In this document: positions 9,277-18,286 of the stretch, piece after piece
Position numbering within the stretch: position 1 is the first letter of the stretch
Layout: every line of letters starts with the position of its first letter
Assembly: GCF_030994125.1 (NCBI RefSeq)
Contig: NZ_CP099917.1
Location: forward strand, 434,001-498,000
Length of the DNA stretch: 64,000 bases
Reading direction: 5' to 3'
DNA from: Pseudoalteromonas xiamenensis
GTDB lineage: Bacteria > Pseudomonadota > Gammaproteobacteria > Enterobacterales > Alteromonadaceae
The notes under the pieces: model-generated
Databases searched by the model: none
What the model was told of the DNA's origin: nothing
Seen by the model: only the letters and a program-made list of their open reading frames with translations
Program-made: the position numbers and the translations under genes

Positions 9277-9908
9277 TACCGCTGCAAGCTCTAAATAATT
9301 ATCGACAACGGCTATCGGATGTTTTGTCGCAAGATGCTCACGCTTATCGACCCCCATGGTAACGCCGATTGCCGCTATATTCGCGTTAGCAGCAAGTTCC
9401 ATATCGATAATCGTATCGCCCACCATCACAGCATCCGTAGCTTCAATGTTCAATTCAGCCAGAATATCATTCAACATTTGCGGGTGAGGTTTTGACTTCG
9501 CCTCATCTGCGGTACGTGATGTTGAAAAAAGTGGCCCAACCCACTTTGTTCCATCATCCTATCCAGACCAGCTCGACTTTTCCCTGTTGCAACCGCCAAC
9601 ATTACACCACTCTTTTTTAGGCCAGCTAACACTTGCTCAACGTTTTCGAACAGTGGCGTTGGGGTTGAATCCAAATATTTGAATTGGTATTTGTACGCGT
9701 CACTCAGTGTTTGCCATTTAGTTTGGTGATTGGGAAACAACCTTTGAACTGCAATATCCAATGATAACCCGATAATGCTTTTCGCTTGCTCAGCGCTTGG
9801 TACATCTACACCACAGGAGCTTGCCGCCAACTGTAAGCTATTCACGATTTTATCTATCGAATCCATGATAGTGCCATCCCAATCAAAAATGACCAGTTTG
9901 CGAATCAT
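9241..9908 (-). pseudogene. HAD phosphatase (Gph-like), frameshifted
   Basis: A phosphoglycolate-phosphatase-type HAD hydrolase in two frames. The N-terminal part (9471-9908) carries the nucleophile motif FDWDGTIMDS and the VATGKSRAGL motif II region. The C-terminal part, including VMVGDTIIDMELAANAN with the Mg-binding acidic residues, reads in another frame to 9241. The break is in a run of six T (minus strand; 9525-9530 on plus). One extra T would restore FFSTSRTADEAKSKPHP and join the halves. It starts in a TGATG overlap with rluC and ends 36 nt inside the convergent maf gene. Sequencing undercall or true frameshift cannot be told apart here. Confidence 0.88.
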
Positions 9909-10870
9909 CAGGCTTTCCTTAAATTAACCAAACACATTTCCAAATTTGCATCGATTGGCGCTTCAACGTGAATGGTTGTCTCAAGCTTTGGATGGACAAA
10001 TCGAAGCTCTTTAGCGTGCAAAAACAGTCGGTTTAACCCTGTCGCTTTCATATTGCCGTCAAACTCAACATCTCCATACTTATCGTCACAGGCGATTGGA
10101 TGGCCTTTACACTGAGTGTGGACACGAATTTGATGCGTACGTCCAGTAACAGGCGAAGCCTGAACGAGCGTCGCACCGTTAAAACGTTCAAGCACTCTGA
10201 AACGTGTATGAGAAGGCTTGCCTTCTACTGCATCAACGCGAACAACACGTTCACCCGATTGCAGCGTATTTTTTTTCAAAGGCTCGGTCACATTCTTATT
10301 TTTGGCAGACCATTCACCTTTCACTAACGCCCAATAATTCTTTTCCATCGTTTTCTCACGAAGCTGTTCGTGAAGTCCTTTTAGAATGGAACGTTTTTTA
10401 GAAATTAAGATACAACCGGAGGTGTCCCTATCTAATCGATGAACAAGTTCTAGGCTGCGCTCTTCAGGTCGCAAAGCTCGAATAGCTTCAATCAAGCCAA
10501 AGCTAAGTCCACTACCGCCGTGTACCGCAAGGCCTGAAGGTTTATTCAATACCATCAAGTAATTATCTTCGTATAGAATGTTGTCCTGAAGTTGTACAAC
10601 TTTGTCTAAACGATGAATACTGTCCGGTACTTGTTGTTCTTTCTCAGCAACTCGAATTGGCGGAATACGGAGTTCATCGTTTAGTTGAAGTTTATATAAC
10701 GGTTTAATACGCTTTTTATTTACGCGAACCTCCCCCTTACGAAGGATCTTGTATACCGCACTCTTCGGAACCCCTTTTAAAAAGGTGATTAAGAAGTTAT
10801 CAATGCGTTGACCTGCTTGGTCTTCGTCGATGGTAACAAAAGTAACTTTTAATCCGGTGTTTTCTGACAT
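9908..10870 (-). CDS. rluC: 23S rRNA pseudouridine synthase RluC
   Basis: Makes pseudouridines in 23S rRNA (positions 955, 2504 and 2580 in E. coli). 320 aa: S4 RNA-binding domain at about residues 15-75 (AGQRIDNFL to RVNKKRIKP), then the RluA-type catalytic domain with D147 in LVHRLDRDTSG and the GRTHQIRVH motif. Divergent from rne with 494 nt between them, the usual gammaproteobacterial arrangement. The HAD gene overlaps its stop. Confidence 0.96.
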   Translation of the reverse strand: MSENTGLKVTFVTIDEDQAGQRIDNFLITFLKGVPKSAVYKILRKGEVRVNKKRIKPLYKLQLNDELRIPPIRVAEKEQQVPDSIHRLDKVVQLQDNILYEDNYLMVLNKPSGLAVHGGSGLSFGLIEAIRALRPEERSLELVHRLDRDTSGCILISKKRSILKGLHEQLREKTMEKNYWALVKGEWSAKNKNVTEPLKKNTLQSGERVVRVDAVEGKPSHTRFRVLERFNGATLVQASPVTGRTHQIRVHTQCKGHPIACDDKYGDVEFDGNMKATGLNRLFLHAKELRFVHPKLETTIHVEAPIDANLEMCLVNLRKA

Positions 10871-11364
10871 TGCCTAATCACTGATTTGAGTAATAATTAT
10901 GTTGCTAACACGACGCTATTAGTGGGATAATCCGACTGCAAATTTTTGCAACAGGTGCTTTTAAGCCTTGATAGAATCGTGATGCACATTGAATTGGTGA
11001 TCATACAGCTCAATAGGATAGATTTCCAAAGCTTTTATCATCAATCCAACACTAACACGTGCGAGTGACCAACTGCGATGCGCGTACTATGTCGCAGCCA
11101 CCGTCAAACACGGTTGATATAAAGAAAAAGCAAAAAAACAGTAACGCGAAGTTCGATATTTTAAGCAGCCTCGTTATAGATTATTCTTTGCAAACGTGAG
11201 TAACGCCTCATCCCGTGCTTAAGAGCGTATGAGGACTTAGTGAAGATCGTGTAAAGAATAGCGTTCCATCTCCCCAGTCGTGAGACTGCATTTAACAAAG
11301 CGGAACTCTGAACACTCTTAATTTGTTGAAATAGCGATAAAAATTGAAAAAGTAGAGTAAATAT
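10871..11364 (+). promoter_or_regulatory. rluC-rne intergenic region and structured rne leader
   Basis: This 494-nt region has no convincing ORF. At least three hairpins can be drawn on the plus strand: CTGCGA / TCGCAG at 11073-11097; a nested hairpin 11206-11234 (CCTCAT / ATGAGG enclosing GCT-TAAG-AGC); and CAGTC-GTGA-GACTG at 11275-11288, a 5-bp stem capped by a GNRA tetraloop. In E. coli the long rne 5' UTR folds into hairpins that RNase E cuts to limit its own synthesis. This region has the same position and similar length, so an autoregulatory leader is the likely role. No promoter is assigned with confidence. Confidence 0.6.
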
Positions 11365-14300
11365 ATGAAACGTATGCTAATCAATGCGACGCAGCAAGAA
11401 GAAATGCGCGTTGCACTGGTTGATGGCCAACGTCTGTACGATCTAGATATCGAGAGCCCTGGTCACGAACAAAAGAAAGCCAATATTTATAAAGGCAAAA
11501 TTACCCGCATTGAACCCTCTTTAGAAGCTGCTTTCGTCGATTACGGCGCTGAGCGACACGGCTTCCTTCCTCTTAAAGAAATCGCAAAACAATATTTCCC
11601 TGATGGTTATTCTTTTAGTGGACGTCCTAACATCAAAGACGTCATCAAAGAAGGCCAAGAAGTAATTGTTCAAATCGACAAGGAAGAGCGAGGCCAAAAA
11701 GGCGCTGCGCTAACGACGTTTATTAGCGTTGCTGGTAGCTATCTCGTTCTCATGCCGAACAACCCTCGTGCTGGCGGTATTTCACGTCGAATCGAAGGCG
11801 ATGAGCGCATTGAATTAAAAGACACGCTAAGCCGACTAGATTTACCGCGCGGTATGGGCTTAATTGTTCGTACTGCAGGTGTTGGCAAGTCGTTTGAAGA
11901 GCTTGAGTATGATTTAAAAGCGCTTTTAATCCATTGGGATGCAATTCAAAAAGCAGCCGATAGCCGCAAAGCCCCTTTCTTAATTCACCAAGAAAGTAAC
12001 GTTATTTTCCGTGCGATCCGCGATTATTTACGTCGTGACATTGGTGAAATCCTCATCGATAAAGCTAAAGTTTTTGAAGAAGCAAAGGCACATATTGAGC
12101 GCTTTCGCCCTGATTTCCTGAACCGTGTAAAGCTTTATCAAGGTGATGTGCCTTTATTTACGCATTATCAAATTGAAAGCCAGATCGAATCTGCGTTTAA
12201 ACGCGAAGTTCGCCTTCCTTCAGGTGGTTCAATTGTTATCGACCCAACAGAAGCGTTGACGTCTATCGATATTAACTCGTCTAAAGCGACCAAAGGCGGC
12301 GACATAGAAGAAACCGCGTTAAACACAAACCTTGAAGCAGCAGAAGAAATTGCGCGTCAATTACGCCTTCGAGATTTGGGTGGTCTGATTGTTATCGACT
12401 TCATCGATATGACTCCACCACGTCACCAGCGTGAAGTTGAGAATCGTTTGAAAGATGCAGTTCGTACTGACCGTGCACGTGTACAAATTGGCAAGATCTC
12501 ACGCTTTGGTTTGCTTGAAATGTCACGTCAACGCCTACGCCCATCGTTAGGTGAAGCAAGTCAGCATTCATGTCCTCGCTGTGATGGTCAAGGTACTATC
12601 CGTTCGAACGAATCGTTAGCGTTGTCTATTTTACGTTTAATTGAAGAAGAAGCGATTAAAGACAACACTGCTCAAGTAAACGCGCAAGTGCCTGTTGCAG
12701 TTGCTTCATATCTATTAAATGAAAAACGCCGCGCAGTACAGCGTATCGAAAAACGCCACGAGTGCTCTGTTGTTATCATTCCTAACCAACATTTAGAAAC
12801 TCCTCACTACGAGGTAGTTCGTGTTCGTATAGATGAAACCTCAGAACTTGCAAGCTACGAGCAAATTAAAACACCTGAGCCAGAAGTTATTGAAATGGCG
12901 AAGCCTGTAGTCCTGCAACGTGAAGAGCCAGCATTGAAAGGTGTTATCCTGCCTGCGGCCCCCACACAAACACAAGCTACACCAGCAGTGCAACCTTCAA
13001 GTGTTGCAAACACTGCGCAGAAAGAATCGCCAAGTTTATTTGCTCGCATCGGTAACTGGTTAAAGTCTCTCTTTGCCCCTGCTGAGGAAGTAAAGAAGGA
13101 AGAAGAGAAACCTAAGCAACAACGTAAGCCATACGAAAACCGTCGTCGCAATCAGCAAAAACGTCGCAATAACAAGCAGCGCGATCAAAAAGACGAGCAA
13201 AATAATGTAGCGGTTCGTGAAGATAAACCTGCTGATAAGCAAAGCGAACGTAACAGCGATGCACCGAATAGACGTCGTCGTCAAAATAATCGTAAGCGTC
13301 AAGAGACTGAAACGATCGCACCTGAAGTTGTTAAAACGGAAGCGGCTGAAGCACCTGAAGTGAAAGTAAAACCGCGTCGTCAACGTCGTAACCTTCGTAA
13401 AAAGGTCCGTATTGAAAACGATGTGGAAGTAAATACTGAAGTTTCCGCTGGTGAATCAACGTCAGTAAACGTAGCACCAGAGACAGCTGTTACCGTCGCC
13501 ACAATTCAACAATCTGAAGAAACGTTGCAACACGTTGAAACTCTAGATGTTGAATCAGCTAAAGACGTTGCTCAAGCCGAAGCGCCAGTGGAAAAACCTC
13601 GTCGCCGTGAAAACAACCGTGGACCTCGTAAACCTCGAACTCCTCGCGTTGAAAAAACAGACGAACAACTTGAAGAGCAAAAAGAAGAGCTACAATTTGT
13701 AGCTTCAGCTGACTCGTCAAGCGAAGCGATCAATTTAGATGCCGTTGATGAGAACGTGCTGTCGAATGACGTAGTTCAAGCGGATGAAGATGAATCTGGG
13801 GACAAAGAGACTCGTACACGTTCTCGTCGTTCTCCTCGTCATCTTCGTGCAGCTGGTCAACGTCGTCGTCGTCCAGAAGGTGAAAAGAAAGACACGCCTA
13901 TGGCTTTTGTTCCAGTTGCCGACCAAGCTGCTGCGGAATACGAAGAAGAGTTAAAGCGTACACAAACCTCTGATCATGATGATGTGTTTGAAAGTCCATC
14001 TCAAGAAGATGTTGCTCAAGTATCTTCTGTTGAAGCGACCACCGCTCCGGCTGCTGAGGTATCGATTGAAGCACCTCTAGCAACACAGGAAGTACCAAAG
14101 CAGACTGTAGAATCGCAGATTACCGAAACGGAAGAATCGGTGATGGTAACGGTCGTTGAACCTGAAGTTGAAGTGGACGCTGTGCTGCCAACTAGTGAAG
14201 AAGGTTCGTCTTCTCAAGAGGTTGAACCTTCAGAAGCAGCGCCTTCAGATGCGGTAGCAGTCAAAGAATCGGCTGATGTTGCTGATGAACCATCGAGCAC

Positions 14301-14607
14301 TCCAGAGCAAGTTACGGCTGAAAAAATCGTGGCAACCTCAGAAATCGCTGTTGAAACAGTCATTGAGCCCGCACCGAAAGTAGATTCAAATGACAAGAAA
14401 GCGAAAACGACTCGAGTTCGTTTTACGAGAACGAGCTTTGCACCGATGACCAAAGCAACTGCGAGTCAAGATGTAGAACTTGATTCTCCAGTACCATCAG
14501 CGATGCCTGACGAGCAACGAGAGCCGTTAGTGCACAGCGCAATGGGCGTTGGCTCTAAGTCAAAAGGTGGCCGCGCAAGTGCAGCCATGGCATCAACGAT
14601 GCAATAA
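11365..14607 (+). CDS. rne: Ribonuclease E
   Basis: Essential endoribonuclease and scaffold of the RNA degradosome. 1080 aa. The N-terminal catalytic half has the S1 domain (about 35-125), DNase-I-like metal site residues D302 (TSIDINSS) and D345 (VIDFIDM), and the zinc-link C403/C406 in CPRCDGQG. Residues about 556-572 ([16 protein letters not shown]) form an amphipathic helix placed like the E. coli membrane-binding segment A. The rest is low-complexity: arginine-rich RNA-binding blocks (about 580-690 and 750-770), then a long acidic Glu/Val/Ala stretch and a small C-terminal tail [15 protein letters not shown] likely to bind partners. It ends in a strong terminator. Confidence 0.97.
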   Translation: MKRMLINATQQEEMRVALVDGQRLYDLDIESPGHEQKKANIYKGKITRIEPSLEAAFVDYGAERHGFLPLKEIAKQYFPDGYSFSGRPNIKDVIKEGQEVIVQIDKEERGQKGAALTTFISVAGSYLVLMPNNPRAGGISRRIEGDERIELKDTLSRLDLPRGMGLIVRTAGVGKSFEELEYDLKALLIHWDAIQKAADSRKAPFLIHQESNVIFRAIRDYLRRDIGEILIDKAKVFEEAKAHIERFRPDFLNRVKLYQGDVPLFTHYQIESQIESAFKREVRLPSGGSIVIDPTEALTSIDINSSKATKGGDIEETALNTNLEAAEEIARQLRLRDLGGLIVIDFIDMTPPRHQREVENRLKDAVRTDRARVQIGKISRFGLLEMSRQRLRPSLGEASQHSCPRCDGQGTIRSNESLALSILRLIEEEAIKDNTAQVNAQVPVAVASYLLNEKRRAVQRIEKRHECSVVIIPNQHLETPHYEVVRVRIDETSELASYEQIKTPEPEVIEMAKPVVLQREEPALKGVILPAAPTQTQATPAVQPSSVANTAQKESPSLFARIGNWLKSLFAPAEEVKKEEEKPKQQRKPYENRRRNQQKRRNNKQRDQKDEQNNVAVREDKPADKQSERNSDAPNRRRRQNNRKRQETETIAPEVVKTEAAEAPEVKVKPRRQRRNLRKKVRIENDVEVNTEVSAGESTSVNVAPETAVTVATIQQSEETLQHVETLDVESAKDVAQAEAPVEKPRRRENNRGPRKPRTPRVEKTDEQLEEQKEELQFVASADSSSEAINLDAVDENVLSNDVVQADEDESGDKETRTRSRRSPRHLRAAGQRRRRPEGEKKDTPMAFVPVADQAAAEYEEELKRTQTSDHDDVFESPSQEDVAQVSSVEATTAPAAEVSIEAPLATQEVPKQTVESQITETEESVMVTVVEPEVEVDAVLPTSEEGSSSQEVEPSEAAPSDAVAVKESADVADEPSSTPEQVTAEKIVATSEIAVETVIEPAPKVDSNDKKAKTTRVRFTRTSFAPMTKATASQDVELDSPVPSAMPDEQREPLVHSAMGVGSKSKGGRASAAMASTMQ

Positions 14608-14623
14608 AGAGTAAATACGATTG

Positions 14624-14655
14624 AAACCCCGCTTCTTGCGGGGTTTTTTATTTTT
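14624..14655 (+). terminator. rho-independent terminator of rne
   Basis: Nine-bp perfect stem AAACCCCGC / GCGGGGTTT with a 5-nt loop, followed by TTTATTTTT, 17 nt after the rne stop. Confidence 0.93.
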
Positions 14656-14684
14656 CTTGCCGTACATTACTTAGAGCTTCAGAC

Positions 14685-14750
14685 AACGTCTAACGTCTAA
14701 CGTCTAACGTCTAACGTCTAACGTCTAACGTCTAACGTCTAACGTCTAAC
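14685..14750. repeat. 7-bp tandem repeat (AACGTCT), nine perfect copies plus AAC
   Basis: Nine exact head-to-tail copies of AACGTCT followed by a partial AAC, in the non-coding gap between the rne terminator and the convergent yejK terminator. No unit shows a mismatch, which points to recent slippage expansion. It is not coding and is not flanked by visible target-site duplications. Confidence 0.97.
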
Positions 14751-14830
14751 ACCGAGATTGATAACAAATCGCAAACGACTCATATTTATTTTAATAATAA
14801 AGAGTACGTTGCTTTGATAGACCGAAAAAC

Positions 14831-14868
14831 AAAAAAAGCCATTTGATAAGACTCAAAATGGCTTTTTT
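14831..14868 (-). terminator. Terminator of yejK (works on both strands)
   Basis: AAAAAGCCATTT and AAATGGCTTTTT form a 12-bp stem around an 11-nt loop, with A/T runs on both sides, 20 nt after the yejK stop on the minus strand. Confidence 0.85.
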
Positions 14869-14887
14869 ACGCAGTTAAATTCTACAT

Positions 14888-15904
14888 CTACGATTCATTA
14901 TCTTCGTAGAAACGCATCAACTGATCTTTTAAATTCGGCGGAACGCCTTTAATAGTTAATGTGTCAGTATGACTATTGTATATGACTCGCTCTCCTAAAT
15001 GTTTGCGCTCGAAACTGATACTTACGCCACCACCCACGCCAGAGAATTTCACCATACTCGTCACTGTTTTCTTATCAATTGGAAACGATTCTTCCAGTTG
15101 ATAACCTTGGTCTTTATAAAAATCACTGAACGCGGTTTCGCCCGACTTTGATAACGTGTCTGACAGAGAACTGATCTGTGCATCCTCGCCAGTCGATATA
15201 CAATCATTACAGTAATCAAAAACTTCTTTTCTCAAAGTGTCTTTTTCATGCTTATCGTACTGCTGTTCACTTAAATACTCTTCCACAGCCTGTAACATCA
15301 CAGTACTTTGTTGCTTAGCATCAACGCCTTCTTCACAACCCAGAAAATCGAGGAAGAAGTCAGCCACTTTGCGCCCTGCTCGGCCTTTGATAAAGGAAAT
15401 GTAGCGATTTTGTTCTGGCTCGATGTCCCATGCCGTTAAATCAACGCGCGCAGCCAACTGCATACGCGTAATATCTAAATGTTTAGAAGCGGCTAAATCC
15501 AATTCAGATGTGATAGCGTAATGTTCTTTGATATTAATAAGTGCGATAAGCACATAATCAGTTGCAATGTAGGTATAGTGACAAAAAACTAAATAGCCCG
15601 TCTCATTGAAAGCATACTTATTAAGCTCTTCTTTCAATACTTCAGTTGCTTGTTCCGTAAAATGCCAAAAACCTAATTCATTATTACGGTAGCTTTGCAA
15701 CGCGCTTGCTGTGACACTATTTTTTTCAGAAGAAAATGCACAAAAGCCTTTTCCTGGTTTTCCATTGTACGCGTGGTGTAATTGTTCAATGAAAACATTC
15801 ACTTTTTCATTGACTTTCATTTCATCATTGCGAAGATGGATTTGAGTTTCTTCGTCTTGTTTGTCGACATAATGAACGACTAACTTATTAACCTCGATGC
15901 TCAT
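14888..15904 (-). CDS. yejK: Nucleoid-associated protein YejK (NdpA family)
   Basis: 338-residue protein of the 37-kDa nucleoid-associated family, thought to bind DNA and to interact with topoisomerases in E. coli. Visible family features are the N-terminal hydrophobic strand VNKLVVHYVDK, the conserved KGRAGRKVADFFLDFLGC block around residues 170-190, and the basic C-terminal ISFERKHLGERVIYNSHTDTLTI. Divergent from yejL, the E. coli arrangement, with only 64 nt between the two start codons. Confidence 0.92.
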   Translation of the reverse strand: MSIEVNKLVVHYVDKQDEETQIHLRNDEMKVNEKVNVFIEQLHHAYNGKPGKGFCAFSSEKNSVTASALQSYRNNELGFWHFTEQATEVLKEELNKYAFNETGYLVFCHYTYIATDYVLIALINIKEHYAITSELDLAASKHLDITRMQLAARVDLTAWDIEPEQNRYISFIKGRAGRKVADFFLDFLGCEEGVDAKQQSTVMLQAVEEYLSEQQYDKHEKDTLRKEVFDYCNDCISTGEDAQISSLSDTLSKSGETAFSDFYKDQGYQLEESFPIDKKTVTSMVKFSGVGGGVSISFERKHLGERVIYNSHTDTLTIKGVPPNLKDQLMRFYEDNES

Positions 15905-15968
15905 GTTTGTTTTTCACGCCTCTGGTGTTAAAATCTGAGATTATTATCATTTAGTTACAGAACAATCG

Positions 15969-16181
15969 ATGCCTATTTTATCTAAATACAGTAATGAACA
16001 AGTAGAAAAAATCACAGACCAGCTTTTAAAGGTCCTATCTGACGACAAGGCAACGGTTGATTTAAGCCTAATGTGCTTAGGAAATTCTATTACGCACATC
16101 ATAAACCAACATGTACCAGCAAACAAACGTGAAGCGGTAGCAGAAAACTTCGCAAAAGCACTAATTCAATCTGTTAAGTAA
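15969..16181 (+). CDS. yejL: UPF0352 protein YejL
   Basis: 70-residue helical protein of the YejL family (function unknown). Diagnostic sequences are [21 protein letters not shown] and the C-terminal FAKALIQSV. The next gene starts 2 nt after its stop, so yejL and the yejM-like gene are translationally linked, as in E. coli. Confidence 0.93.
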   Translation: MPILSKYSNEQVEKITDQLLKVLSDDKATVDLSLMCLGNSITHIINQHVPANKREAVAENFAKALIQSVK

Positions 16182-16183
16182 TT

Positions 16184-17683
16184 ATGAACTTAAACCCACA
16201 GAGTCCTTTTGCGTCCAAAGCTAGCCAACTTCTTAGTTGGGGCCATTGGTTCACTTTTGCAAATATTGCATTGGTGTTGTTAATTAGCCTTGGTTATCTG
16301 TGGGCAGATAGTGCCCCTACAACGTGGCTTGGCCGATTCTATATGGTTGTAACTTGGTTAAGCCATACAAGTTTTATTACGTTTCTCGCTTTTGTGTTAA
16401 CCGTTTTCCCGTTAAGTCTGGTTTTTCCTTATCCTCGCCATATTCGAGGAATGGCAGCTATTATAGCGACTCTTGGGCTGAGCTGGCTTTGTCTTGATGC
16501 GTTTGTTTACTATCAACTTGGCTACCACATCAATTTCAGTTCATTAAGTGAAATATTATCTGTTTTTGTACAAACACTTAGTGCAAGACCCATTCTTGTC
16601 AGCGCCATTGCAACCTTAATCATAGGTGCGTTTTTCGCGTTTGAATTGGTGATTAGTAATTTTGCTTGGAAACATTTGGCTGAATTGAAGCAACTTAAAT
16701 TTCCAAGTTATGCGGCTGTGTGTATCGTGTCATGTTTCGCTGCAAGTCACAGCATCCATATATGGGCCGATGCGAATTCTTATTTCGACATCACTAAGCA
16801 AGATAATGTGTTGCCGATGTCTTACCCTACTACGGCCAAGAGCCTATTGGCGAAACACAATTTAATTGACATTGATCAGTATAAAAAATCAACGCAAATT
16901 GATCTCGACTCTAAGAATATTGAATTCGTAGCACCAGAATTAACCGAGTCATGTAGTATCGTTAATAAGCCAACAACCCATATTTTGGTTTTCGCCAATA
17001 ACGCACAGCTACTTGAATATGTCGGCAGCAACGATAAGTTAAAGCCCTTTTCAACGCTGCTGCATCCAACGTCGACTGAGGATAGCTTATTTAATTTAAT
17101 CTATGGACTCCCAGCGATATATAAACGCTCTATGATTGACGAAGAGCGTTCGCCAGCGTGGGCAAAAGGAGGCTTGCTTTCAGTAAAGGAATTCCCAGAG
17201 TTTAAATACATACCTGAGCGCCAAGACGCAAAAATTGTTATGCAATTTGTAAATGGCAATACATTAAACATAGAGACGACTTCACCAGTCATCGCGCTCA
17301 GTTTTGCAAATAACGAAAAGTCGGTAGTGGCGACCTCTACGTTTTATAGCAATATTAAAGCATTCAAAAAAGCGGAAGGTCTGATTCAGCCTATGGATCT
17401 ATTAGCGACGGTGCTATCTCAGGTCATTGATTGTGAAGAACGCGCAGTTAAATCCACGCTCGGACATACCGTTACCTCCCCTGAATCTTCACATGGTGTA
17501 AATCATTCTCAAGGTGTTTTTATCGCTTTCAAAAAGGATAGAATTACATTGATAAAACCAGATGGTAGCTATCAACAAATGTCTGCCGCGGAAGGCTTTG
17601 TTATAGAGCAAAAACTCGATATTCCTTTTTTAATACAAAGCATTAAACAACTTAAACAATTTGGGCCAAGTGCATCACAATAG
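16184..17683 (+). CDS. YejM/LapC-like inner-membrane protein, shortened periplasmic domain
   Basis: 499 aa. The first 190 residues hold five hydrophobic segments of the DUF3413 type (HWFTFANIALVLLISLGYLW, then about 55-75, 85-105, 125-150, 175-190), as in YejM (PbgA/LapC). In E. coli YejM is about 586 aa and signals lipopolysaccharide level to the LapB-FtsH-LpxC system. Here the periplasmic part (about 200-499) is roughly 90 residues shorter. The usual sulfatase-like strand followed by a D-S-L-R style segment is replaced by THILVFANNAQLLEYV, with no obvious metal-site residues. Position after yejL supports the assignment; the sulfatase-like domain is clearly diverged. Confidence 0.8.
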   Translation: MNLNPQSPFASKASQLLSWGHWFTFANIALVLLISLGYLWADSAPTTWLGRFYMVVTWLSHTSFITFLAFVLTVFPLSLVFPYPRHIRGMAAIIATLGLSWLCLDAFVYYQLGYHINFSSLSEILSVFVQTLSARPILVSAIATLIIGAFFAFELVISNFAWKHLAELKQLKFPSYAAVCIVSCFAASHSIHIWADANSYFDITKQDNVLPMSYPTTAKSLLAKHNLIDIDQYKKSTQIDLDSKNIEFVAPELTESCSIVNKPTTHILVFANNAQLLEYVGSNDKLKPFSTLLHPTSTEDSLFNLIYGLPAIYKRSMIDEERSPAWAKGGLLSVKEFPEFKYIPERQDAKIVMQFVNGNTLNIETTSPVIALSFANNEKSVVATSTFYSNIKAFKKAEGLIQPMDLLATVLSQVIDCEERAVKSTLGHTVTSPESSHGVNHSQGVFIAFKKDRITLIKPDGSYQQMSAAEGFVIEQKLDIPFLIQSIKQLKQFGPSASQ

Positions 17684-17739
17684 TTTCCAAAGTGCTTGTT
17701 GCAGACTAAACTTAGCCCTTCTTGAAACAAGGAATGTAA

Positions 17740-18212
17740 ATGAAGCTTTTTTTCTCTGCCTGTGTTTAGTGTTAACCTCAACCTGTTTTGCCAAAAAAGT
17801 CGAATATTATAAATGTGTCACTGAGCGTGGTGTGATGTATAGCCAGTTTCCATGTGGTAGTAATGCAATCGCTCAACGCTTAGAACACCAAGACCCTGAC
17901 GTTGCAGTTCCTGATGATCAACACACGAAAGCACTTAATGCCCTAGAGCGTAAGCAAATCATTCATACACTTGAGCGTAAAATCCGCGCGAACAAGCAAA
18001 AAGTTGCCATACTTGAACGAGAACGGGACCGCGCAAAGCAAAAAGCCCTCGACAAGCTTGAACGCATGATGAGTGACCAAGAAAAGCGCCAAACGACTCG
18101 GGAGGTAAAAAGCGAACTTCAACAAATTGATAAGCAATACATGCGAAATTTAAAGGAAGTTAGTAAAAGCCTATTAGAACTCGAAAAGCAGCTAAAAAAA
18201 TTCTCAAAATAA
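17740..18212 (+). pseudogene. DUF4124-type periplasmic protein, frameshifted in its signal peptide
   Basis: A good start site exists (AAGGA, then 6 nt, then ATG at 17740), but that frame stops after MKLFFSACV. If the run of seven T at 17747-17753 had eight, it would read MKLFFLCLCLVLTSTCFA, a textbook signal peptide running straight into the open frame that ends at 18212. The mature part starts KKVEYYKCVTERGVMYSQFPC, the DUF4124 pattern of a short secreted domain with two cysteines. It is followed by about 100 residues of charged coiled coil (RKIRANKQKVAILERERDR onward). No in-frame start other than one inside yejM is credible. Function unknown. Confidence 0.72.
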
Positions 18213-18286
18213 ACGATATTTATGCAGATAACGCATGACAAACTGCCGTTGACGCAATACAGTCAAACATAAAAAGGGCCTGTTTT

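Noticed and set aside
13060-13383. Minus-strand ORF inside rne
   Set aside because: It is the reverse of the arginine-rich low-complexity part of RNase E; hydrophobic content is a by-product of that composition.
14685-14750. CRISPR-like repeat array
   Set aside because: The 7-bp units are directly adjacent with no spacers, so it is a simple tandem repeat.
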